Both the position numbers and the translations under genes were made by a program. A stretch of 64,000 nucleotides of DNA from Siphonodentalium dalli (taxonomy: Eukaryota; Mollusca; Scaphopoda; Gadilida; Siphonodentaliidae). Positions within the stretch are counted from its first letter, which is position 1. Every line of letters begins with the position of its first letter. Positions 28,601-40,600 of the stretch are shown piece after piece. The notes beneath the pieces are model-generated. The model was not told the DNA's origin and made no database searches. It saw only the letters and a program-made list of their open reading frames with translations. Where the stretch lies: the NCBI GenBank assembly GCA_032622095.1, contig CP136064.1, positions 248,963,827 through 249,027,826 of the forward strand, in the 5' to 3' direction.

Positions 28601-31600
28601 CTTTAACTTTATCATAAAAAATCATCACAGAATGCTATATTTATTGGAAAGAGTGATATCTTACAGTCATAACGATGTATTATAATCGTAACATTTATGT
28701 TAAATTACGTAGAGAATATGCCGTTGTTTGGAGTGCTGTCATGAAGGTCATCTTTAGTTGTGAAATTTCATTCTGTTTCCTAACCTCCTGCCTACTATAC
28801 GTCAGTATTGAGTATGGACGTAAAATGTCATGCTGTGTGCTATACGTCAGTACTGAGTACGGACCTAATTCAGCACACTGGCATTCGGCCATTATCCATA
28901 ACTGGAAATTAGAGATTGGTGCATCGAAACAACTGTATTTCAATGTTCCATTATTGTGAATAATACTAGCCTTTCAGTTGAGTCAGTTTTAAGGTTTTCG
29001 TGATATTTCCGTTATATTTTCAACTGGAAAATGGCCATAACATCATCAGCCCAACACACGACGTCATAACATCATTAGCAGTGTAAAGGTTAAATATATT
29101 ATATATATATTTACTTTTACCAAATGAAGTCAACTCTTCATAGCTTGTGTTTGCATAATGTTTTTAAATAAAATTTATCTTTCTTATCTTATCTTATCTA
29201 ACAATGTCATTGAGTTACATTTTATCTTATTCCACAGAGCTTTCTCCAAAGAGCTGTCAGCCGATTACTTCGACAACATAAGAGACAATGTGCATGCTAT
29301 ATATCTTTCTGAAGAGTAAGTCATATCATTAACCCTTCCATGACTGGAGCTTCGTGAAATTTTAAGAAAACTGTGCCAATGCATACAAATCTCCCATAGG
29401 CAGCCTCGCATATTTAAGAGAATACATTGACCTAACATATTTACCTTGACCTTGAAAGCCAGCGCATACTCTTATATATGCGAGGCTCGCATATATAAGA
29501 AAATGCACTGGCACAGGATCTTTAATGCTGCACCAGCACCGCTCCCGCCATGAAATGGTTAAACCCTCCAGAATTATTGAGTGTGAGAATTATGTATCAC
29601 TGGAGAGCCTATGTGTAGTTATACCACTGTAACAAAGTTATGGGGGGGTACATACGAATCAGCTTGTCCATCTGTCTGTCGAGCCGTCTTTCCATCTGTC
29701 CATGGATGCAACTTTGACCACGTTTGTATTCCTACATTTTTTGGCAAATTGTTTTAAAAACTTGGGACAAATATTTAGTAATCGGATAATACATTATATT
29801 TATTCCCAATAAAATTATCCATTGTCCATTGATCAGTCTGATTCATTTGTTTTTGCAGCAACGTTATCATGGACGCTATCCTGAAAATTGGGCAAATATC
29901 CAAATGCGGTACGAATTTTGAGCGTTCAGTCAAGCAATACAAAAACATGAGCATGGCTGAAATGCAATGACATAATATAACTTACAGTCTCCGTAAGGAA
30001 CAGAAACATGCAATTTAATCATCAACTACTCTGTCAAATGTTTCTAGCATTGAGTTTCCAAGTTGTTTTCTCACTACGATGACACCGGAACTCTCATTCC
30101 ACGATTTCGCATCATCCATGACATCATGTGGAACGACGGTTAGACTCTCCCATTTTGTCTTTGAAGTATAACTATGTGAAGTGACTCGTCAACTGCAACA
30201 TCTATACATTGATACATCAAGTCATGCCCTAGCCTCTCGACTAATCCAGGCCTGTCCATATGAAAAATTGACGAGGGCTACAAAATCGCCCACGTGAACC
30301 CCAGTGACAGGTGCTAATAGCCCTCGTGATTTATTCATGCTATTTGCTTAGCCAGATACATGTATACTCCAAAAGGAACAGACCAGACTGAGACTGGAGA
30401 ATGTATTTGTATGTTATCAATAAAGTTGTTCAATCTTATTTATTCTTGTTTTGAGTGTTTATGTTTGCCTACCCCTGGGATTGTTACACTGACCAACATC
30501 AAATTGATATGTTGTGTTTGATACTACGCTAGGTAAATGTAGGTAACCTAGGTAAGTGTAGTTATGGAAATGGTTATGGTTTAGAAAGCAAACAATGACA
30601 AATTTGGAGGGTTTGAACATTGATATCATATTATTATAAATTTAACAGAATGATTGATTGTTCACACTGAAAATTATTTGAAACGAGGGAACTCAGGATC
30701 ATGTTAAAACAAAATTTCAAAATTATGACATATCTGGGATTATCTGGCAATGTGTTATGCCACCAGCAAAGTTTTATATTCATTCAGATTCTGAATGGTC
30801 TGATTCCAAAACATCGTCAGAGTCCGACTCACTCCCATCTATGCAGGGAAGTTCAAGTCCGGTTGAATCATTACTGTCACTACTGCATAGGCGTTTCCGC
30901 TTTCGTTTGTAATGAAGTGGGTTGATTGAACCCGACGGATCAAGTTTTAACTTGCGCCTGGATGCGGAAGAGCACTGTCAATCGGTCACAGTGGCGTGCA
31001 CATATTTTACACCACACGCGTTCTACAAAATTAATCCTGCCCGTTTGCGTTAACAATATCATAGCCAATCTGGCCTCCAGTATTCCATCCTTCCAAAGTT
31101 TTTAACTGAACGTGGCAGCCTTTTTGATCAGCCATTATTGCATTATAGTTAATTTGGCTCCCTGAATAGAGTCACAGCTCAACTATGGACAGAGCCCCAG
31201 TTCAAAACATGTGGAAGGTGCAGGCATGTAAAAATAGCAAGCAGATTCAGTTATCAATGTGCCGACGATGCTGACGTAATACTCGTCATGTATGACGAGC
31301 ACGTGTTGCAGGAAGAGCACGTGGTGTTAAACTCATGACACTGTCTAGACATCAAAGAACACAGATGCCGACGATGACGTTCGTCACATTTGACCCGACT
31401 GGCTTCAATCAGATTGTCTTAACCCCTGACTTGCCATTTAAAGCACATTGATTTTGAAAGCCGACGCGGGCTGCACGCGGGCTATCGAAATCGCCCGCGT
31501 AAAATGACAGGCCTGCTAATCAAATGCACTCATATCAATGGAATCCAAAGTAGTTATAATTACATTATAATAAACTTTAATGAAACAAGAGTTATGGTCT

Positions 31601-34600
31601 AATTATCATTTATTCTTGTAGGTACAGTGCTGCAGCTATCATTCTGCGTGATAAAAAGATCGGGGTTCCATATCTGGATAAATTTGCTGTTTCTTTGAAA
31701 GCACAGGTGAGATTGTTATTCTTTCCAATCGCCAAGGTTTTGATTTGCTTTATGTCTTTCAGAAAGCCAGTATGTAAATATTGTGATATTCATATATTCT
31801 ATCCCAAGGTACAATACTTCAATAGTATGCCTATAATACCTATGAATACCCTAAACATATCGAATACATCCACAATCAACCATTAAACCAAAATGTATTT
31901 GCTGTATGGTTGCAGAGCTCAACTATAGTTTCAACTGGTTATTGGTCCCTCTATAATCTCCATTGACTGTCCGCCACCTCCACCGTTCACTGTGTCTCCC
32001 TCCAAAATACTGTATGTGATATCCCTTTCTGTTTTGGGTAGTCCATAATTAGGAATAGGAAGTGGAACATTAACATTTGTGACTACTCGGTGGTGTCACT
32101 TTTCACACATACTTTGTTTTGTATCTCAATATGCCAAACCCAGCATAAAGGATCTTTGTTTTCATGCAGGGAGAGGGCACTGGACTGATGGTTTGGGACT
32201 GTATGAGGACAGATTTTAATCAGATGTTCTGGAGATCCCGCATTGATAACGTGGTGAATCCATGGTAGGTATAAAACATTCCTATATTAGTACATAGAAG
32301 TGGTCTCCATATCCCATCGAGTTGAGAAGGTGAGATCTGACAATCTGCCACAGGTGCTTCTCCTTACATCATCCATTTGTTTTCTGTCACCCCCCCCCCC
32401 AAATTTTTTTTGGGGGATATAGAAATCACCGGTGTCTGTCCATCCGTACATACAAGATAGTTTCCAGATGATAACTTTAGTTTTAGTTATCTGAATTTTA
32501 CTTTAGTTTTCAATTCACCAAGCATTGGTATCTAATTGGAAGCGAGTAAAATATGTGACTGTGCTGCCATGAGTCGTGTAATCAAGACAACCGTAATGTT
32601 ATTTTCTATAGATACTATTAAGGCCAAAAAAAAAGTGTTTTGATTCTCGGGCAATTTTTTTTGAGAATCGATGAGGGAGCGAGGGTTTTATTTTTGTCCC
32701 CCGACGTTTCCGTCGGAGGACTATAGAAATTACCCTCGTCTGTCCGTCTGTGTGTCGTACCGTGTGTCCGTCCGTCCGTGCGTCCGAGATTGGGTACCTT
32801 CATGGTGTAATCAACTCCTCCTACAGTTTTAAACGTAGAGATTTGAAACTCTGGGATATTGTTCCTAACATGTTGGTGATTTGCAACATCTATATAGCTA
32901 ATAAAAAATATCATTTTTTCCATATTTTCGGGGGGTTTTTTACTTAGAAAATTTGGAACATTTTTGCCTTTTGGATGAGATTGGGTACCTTCAAGGTGTA
33001 ATCAACTCCTCCTACAGTTTTAAATGTAGAGATTTTAAACTCTGGGATATTGTTCCTAACATGTTGGTGATTTGCAACATCTATATAGCTAATAAAAAAT
33101 ATCATTTTTTCCATATTTTTGGGGGGTTTTCGACCTCGAAAATTTTGAACATTTTTGCCTTTTGGATGATATTGGGTACCTTCATGGTGTAATCAACTCC
33201 TCCTACAGTTTTAAATGTAGAGATTTGAAACTCTGGGATATTGTTCCTAACATGTTGGTGATTTGCAACATCTATATAGCTAATACAAAAATATCATTTT
33301 TTCGCATTTGCATGCGTTTGTTCATCGGGTTGTTTTGTCCAAGAAATTTTGCCATGGTTATTACAAGATTGTTCCAGTACTGATATGATATTGTTGCTAT
33401 AAACACATTGGTGGTTTGCAACATCTATATACTGTATAACATTGTTGCAAATAGTATCCTTCTAACAAATCCAATCATGAAGTTTACCACTCGAGTCAGG
33501 GGACATGTGGTCTGCAACCTTTTATTATTTTTTATTTTTGTTATGGGGATAATGCCCATAGTTAGCATGGGTTATTATACCTTCCCAGGTTAAGAAAATC
33601 TAAGGAGAACATTGTTTTGATATAAACTAATGTATTCCACTATAAAGGATGACCAATTATCACATTATACTACCCGTACATCAAATCTTAAATAAAGAAT
33701 GACATAAATATATGAAATTGTACTATCCCTACATCATATAGGGATATACCAGAATTATATATATATACACTAGTACAATGTATATTTCAATTTCTGAACC
33801 ATTGTTGATATATGTATGTACCTTTTTATAGTATATATCTATTTATATCAGACCTGTTTACTTTCATAATTGGAAATAGGGAGATTTGTCCTCAGAAATA
33901 GGAAAATTTAGAAGAAAAAAAGGGAGATTTTTTTCAATGTCAGTAACATGGAAAACACTTCATATTTTTTATTTAACTGTCATAGACTGTTTGTTGCATT
34001 TGGTTTGCATCTGCCACACCTCAGTTACCTATTTCTTGATTTTCTGCATTCAAAGGCACACCCTTTCAGTAGTTTCACAGTTTAGTACAGCTATGATCTA
34101 TGCACAATTAACGGCCTTGACACCGACCGATTACCAAGTGTCTCTAATTTCTAAAATCACTGAATCATTGGGAATAAAATTACGATTTTTCGGTTGGATC
34201 ACGCTTTATTTCCATCAAGCCAAAATACACGATTAAAAATATATTTGCACACTATAAAATGGTGCTCTCGGATAATTTTGTCGCCAAATATATTCACTAA
34301 CATCGGTGAATTTAAAGAGAATACGCATGGACAGAATTGATTGAGGTCTGTTCGATTTGCGGTCTCACGGTTACTGCGTATATAAAACACGGAATACCAC
34401 AAAGACGGAAACGGAACTAAAACAAACAAAGTTTAAATCAGGATTATAAATTTTATTACGCCTTTTTTGTAATTGCGGCTATGACCGAGAATCAAAACAT
34501 ATTTTTTTTTTGGCCTAACAGGAAGTTGTTCTGGTGCTGTAAGAGTAACCCCATGGAACACATCGATAGATTTGATCACCGCAAAAAGGATATCTGACTT

Positions 34601-37600
34601 CCAAAGCATGTAATGTAGATATAAAGTGGTTTTTGTCAAGTTTCTTTTAAATGTTTTGGTGGATTGAATTACAATGGAGATAAATGTACCCTGTTTCATT
34701 ATATATTCGGGGATTTGAGCATAAAAACAGTTTGTGAACTCACCGGCAAGCCAACTCTTTCACAAACTGTTTTCAGACTCGAATCTCTGAATATCCAACT
34801 TAACAGAGTTTATCTCATAATTACAGAATACGGACCAGTAATTATCACCAGTAATTATCACCAGTATTCAGAAAGTTTATAGATGTCCATGATATATAGA
34901 AAGTTATTATATCTCAAGAAATCCACTAAGTCTATCCAAGCCTGAATATAGTGTGTCCCCAGAGGGTGAATTTAGTGACACTATCCCGCATGGTGGGCTA
35001 GCATCACCAAATTCACCCTCTGGGGACCTCATTCTGCTTAGGCCTCAACTGCTATGGGAGCCCCAGGATCATATTGAAGTTCCCAGTTGAAGTTGGTGAT
35101 GTTCACCCATTGGTCACCTTGATTATGCAATTTATCTTCTGCAAATTGGGGATATAGAGACTTCCCAGAAGGGAAAAAGTAACTATAAACAATGTTAATT
35201 TGAGGCTATAGATATAGGTGAGGCCTATGCAGAATGAGGTCCCCAGAGGGTGAATTTGGTGATGCTAACCCGATGTCTGGCCTAGCATCACTAAATTCAC
35301 CCTCTGGGGACCTCATTTAGCAGATGACGGACACACTAAACTTAGGCTTGAGTCTATTAGCTACAAGCTGCACTTTAAACCTTTCTATAGTAAATGGATT
35401 CTCCCACCAAGTTATAAAACTTTACATTGGAATGGTCTGTTATTCATCTGGAGGGATGTTTGGGAACACTAAGCAGGCGACAGATAATACAACTGCAGAA
35501 GGTGCTATATGTATTGGAGGGAAATGTTCAGATAATAAATTCAACAAACAACCTATGGTCGATTGTTGGAACTTATTGTCTGATCATTTCCTAAGGGATA
35601 ACTACTTGTCAATGAGTATTTAGTATAGAAAGCGTTAAAAATTCAGTTATAATTTGTTTACAAGAATTTGTTCATTCTTCTTTTTTTTTGGTCTTCCAGG
35701 TACTTCAAACATTGTGAGGGTAGCTGGAGCAATGGTAAATGGATAGTATTTTGGTAAGTTTTGATATTTTAGAAATTGTGGAATCTTATATATAAATTTA
35801 CATATAAATTTGTATTATATTTTCATAAACTCTTTATGTCAAAATATAAATCATATCCCCACTTCAAGAGGACATAACGTGTTATCCTACTCTCATGATG
35901 TTATGCTACTCTCAGCATTGCATCATGACGTCAATTTTTTAGTCACTCGGTATCCTTGCGTGTTATTTTAACAGAAGTGGCTGGTGGTGTTGTAGCTAAA
36001 TTTAAGAACATATGTGACCCACCATATCAAATCCAGTCGGAAGTCGGGATTTTTTTTACCCTGTGCCAATGCATTCTCTTATATATGCGAGTCGACCATA
36101 GGTCGCCTCGCATATATAAGAGAATGCATTGGCCTAACAATTTTTTATAATTTTTTCTTGTATTCTTTAACAATTTTATAATTTCACCCATACAGAGCCC
36201 CAGACAAACATGAGCAGACGACACTCTTCTATATGCTTCTATATATGTGTGGGGCTCCCTGCAGGGTAATGGATGTTTTTTATTTTATGTCCTAAAAATT
36301 TTAAGAAACATTTATTTAAAAAACATGATAAAAAATTGTTAGGCCAATGCATTCTCTTATATATGCAAGGCGACCTATGGTCGACTCGCATATATATAAG
36401 AGAATGCATTGGCACAGGGTAAAAAAAATCCCGACTTACGACTGGATTTGATACGGCGGGTCACATATTATAGGTTTAACCATGTGTTTTATTGTAGTCC
36501 AGCTCAAATTTGTATAGAAAATATAATAAACACAACAGTCAACTCTTCTGGGTAGCGTACAGGTTTTCACCTCTCGTGAGATGCAATGATTATTTTCACC
36601 TGGCTAGCGCCTCGTAAAAATAATCCTCTGTGTCTCACTTGAGGAGAAAACCGTACGCTATTCAGAACAGTTAACTATTGTCTATATATCCATACTTTTT
36701 ATTGAATGGAAAATCTTACATAGTATATCTAGTGAGAACATGGAGTACACACATCAATCATTAAATATTGAACATGGAGTACACAGATCAATCATTAAAT
36801 ATTGAACATGGAGTACACAGATCAATCATTAAATATTGAACATGGAGTACACAGATCAATCATTAAATATTGAACATGGAGTACACAGATCAATCATTAA
36901 AGATTGAACATGGAGTACACAGATCAATCATTAAATATTGAACATGGAGTACACAGATCAATCATTAAAGATTGAACATGGAGTACACAGATCAATCATT
37001 AAAGATTGAACATGGAGTACACAGATCAATCATTAAATATTGAACATGGAGTACACAGATCAATCATTAAATATTGAACATGGAGTACACAGATCAATCA
37101 TTAAAGATTGAACATGGAGTACACAGATCAATCATTAAATATTGAACATGGAGTACACAGATCAATCATTAAATATTGAACATGGAGTACACAGATCAAT
37201 CATTAAAGATTGAACATGGAGTACACAGATCAATCATTAAATATTGAACATGGAGTACACAGATCAATCATTAAAGATTGAACATGGAGTACACAGATCA
37301 ATCATTAAATATTGAACATGGAGTACACAGATCAATCATTAAAGATTGAACATGGAGTACACAGATCAATCATTAAAGATTGAACATGGAGTACACAGAT
37401 CAATCATTAAATATTGAACATGGAGTACACAGATCAATCATTAAATATTGAACATGGAGTACACAGATCAATCATTAAAGATTGAACATGGAGTACACAG
37501 ATCAATCATTAAATATTGAACATGGAGTACACAGATCAATCATTAAATATTGAACATGGAGTACACAGATCAATCATTAAAGATTGAACATGGAGTACAC

Positions 37601-40600
37601 AGATCAATCATTAAATATTGAACATGGAGTACACAGATCAATCATTAAAGATTGAACATGGAGTACACAGATCAATCATTAAAGATTGAACATGGAGTAC
37701 ACAGATCAATCATTAAAGATTGAACATGGAGTACACAGATCAATCATTAAATATTGAACATGGAGTACACAGATCAATCATTAAAGATTGAACATGGAGT
37801 ACACAGATCAATCATTAAAGATTGAACATGGAGTACACAGATCAATCATTAAAGATTGAACATGGAGTACACAGATCAATCATTAAAGATTGAACATGGA
37901 GTACACAGATCAATCATTAAAGATTGAACATGGAGTACACAGATCAATCATTAAATATTGAACATGGAGTACACAGATCAATCATTAAAGATTGAACATG
38001 GAGTACACAGATCAATCATTAAAGATTGAACATGGAGTACACAGATCAATCATTAAAGATTGAACATGGAGTACACAGATCAATCATTAAAGATTGAACA
38101 TGGAGTACACAGATCAATCATTAAAGATTGAACATGGAGTACACAGATCAATCATTAAATATTGAACATGGAGTACACAGATCAATCATTAAAGATTGAA
38201 CATGGAGTACACAGATCAATCATTAAAGATTGAACATGGAGTACACAGATCAATCATTAAAGATTGAACATGGAGTACACAGATCAATCATTAAATATTG
38301 AACATGGAGTACACAGATCAATCATTAAAGATTGAACATGGAGTACACAGATCAATCATTAAATATTGAACATGGAGTACACAGATCAATCATTAAAGAT
38401 TGAACATGGAGTACACAGATCAATCATTAAAGATTGAACATGGAGTACACAGATCAATCATTAAATATTGAACATGGAGTACACAGATCAATCATTAAAG
38501 ATTGAACATGGAGTACACAGATCAATCATTAAAGATTGAACATGGAGTACACAGATCAATCATTAAATATTGAACATGGAGTACACAGATCAATCATTAA
38601 AGATTGAACATGGAGTACACAGATCAATCATTACAGATTGAACATGGAGTACACAGATCAATCATTAAAGATTGAACATGGAGTACACAGATCAATCATT
38701 AAAGATTGAACATGGAGTACACAGATCAATCATTAACCCATTACCCAACAGAAGGGCCCTGTGCCAATGCATTCTCTTATATATGCGAGTCGACCATAGG
38801 TCGCCTCGCATATATAAGAGAATGCATTGGCTTAACAAATTAAAAATTATAAAATTGTTAAAGAATGTAAGAAAAAATGGTAAAAAGTGTTAAAAAAAGA
38901 TTTGTTTTTAGGCCTATGGTCGACTCGCATATATAAGAGAATGCATTGGCACAGGGCTAACTGTAACTATCACAATGTGGTCAAGGAGCCGGTTCCAATG
39001 ATATCCATATTTGTATGGTTCTATTGAGACAGACCGAAGATATTTTAGGCTGTTGAAGCTTTATTTGGCCGGTTTTGGCCGGTTTGTTGGGTAAAGGGTT
39101 AAAGATTGAACATGGAGTACACAGATCAATCATTAAAGATTGTCTATGTCTTCCTATAATAAGTGTTATAAATCTAGTTTCCTGTGTATAAGATAATATA
39201 TATGAATCGAGACCCCTGTCCAGAAACGCATCTTTATTTCAAATTTTCTGGTATAATACATACAATCAATTTGTGACATGATACTCCTAGCCAAAACGTT
39301 GTTTAACCCTTTACCCAACAGAAGGGCCCTGTGCCAATGCATTCTCTTATATATGCGAGTCGACCATAGGTCGCCTCGCATATATAAGAGAATGCATTGG
39401 CTTAACACATTAAAAATTATAAAATTGTTAAAGAATGTAAGAAAAAATGGTAAAAAGTGTTAAAAAAAGATTTGTTTTAGGCCAATGCATTCTCTTATAT
39501 ATGCGAGGCGACCTATGGTCGACTCGCATATATAAGAGAATGCATTGGCACAGGGCATAACTGTAACTATCACAATGTGGTCAAGGAGCCGGTTCCAATG
39601 ATATCCATATTTGTATGGTTCTATTGAGACAGACCGAAGATATTTTAGGCTGTTGAAGCTTTATTTGGCCGGTTTTGGCCTGGTTTGTTGGGTAAAGGGT
39701 TAATGGGTAACCAATAAGTGGTAAGTGGGTGTCTGACCAGGTAACAACATCATGTAGGGTTAGAGAAAATCACACCCAGCATCCCGGGATGATAGTAAAA
39801 AGTCAAAATGAAATGCTGGCTGACGGCCCGAAGGCTTTTTGTTTGATATGTCAAATTAGGATAAGCTGAAAGAAAAATGGCCTGAAACCAATTAGTCACA
39901 TTTGTTATATAGCAAGCACAAACTTGGCTACTTTGAGTTATGTTTGCCAGAATGCTTGCGTTTATACCACTATTGGATCCTCAGACCATATATAGACCCC
40001 GGCCCACATGGAGTTAAATGTGCTCTAAATGATATAGATATGAGTCTATATAAGATTAATAAAGGACAACGTGAGTAAATTTCAGTGTAGGAAAAAATGT
40101 TCATTACTCATTTTTCCGGCCCCGACACACCCATATTCACCCACCCCCACCTTGTGTCTGGTAAAATGCATGTCATGAATCTCTACTCTGTGTCCGTATA
40201 GAGATCATAATCCACCACTTCAAAATGGGGACGTGTTCAAGTTCTGACAGGGAAGGTTATAACATTGACACAAACATTGCAGCTATAATATATTTCTTGA
40301 ATAATATCTGTTCCTCGGTAATAATTATGTACCGATATTGAAGGATATTCCACAGTAAGTGTAGGTTCCAGCTCGAGATTGCATGCATGAACTATGTCAA
40401 ATTGCCAAGTCTGATTTGCATCCCTTACAGTCGTGGAATTTCTTCCGGGTATGGGTAGCATGACCCCTACTGTGAAATAGATTATTAAGGAACATGTACA
40501 CTAACAAAGAAATATATTCCCTGCTTTGTTTGTTGAATGCTATGAAGTTCCCCGTCAGAACATAACAAAGTTCCCATAATTTAAACGGGTGGAATATAAT

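Noticed and set aside
30701-30925. Acidic/serine-rich coding remnant on the minus strand (SESDSDD-type translation)
   Set aside because: Short, no start or splice support, and inside a candidate transposon; too weak to call a gene.
36736-38740. CRISPR-like array of 34 bp repeats
   Set aside because: There are no unique spacers; it is a head-to-tail satellite in eukaryotic intron DNA.
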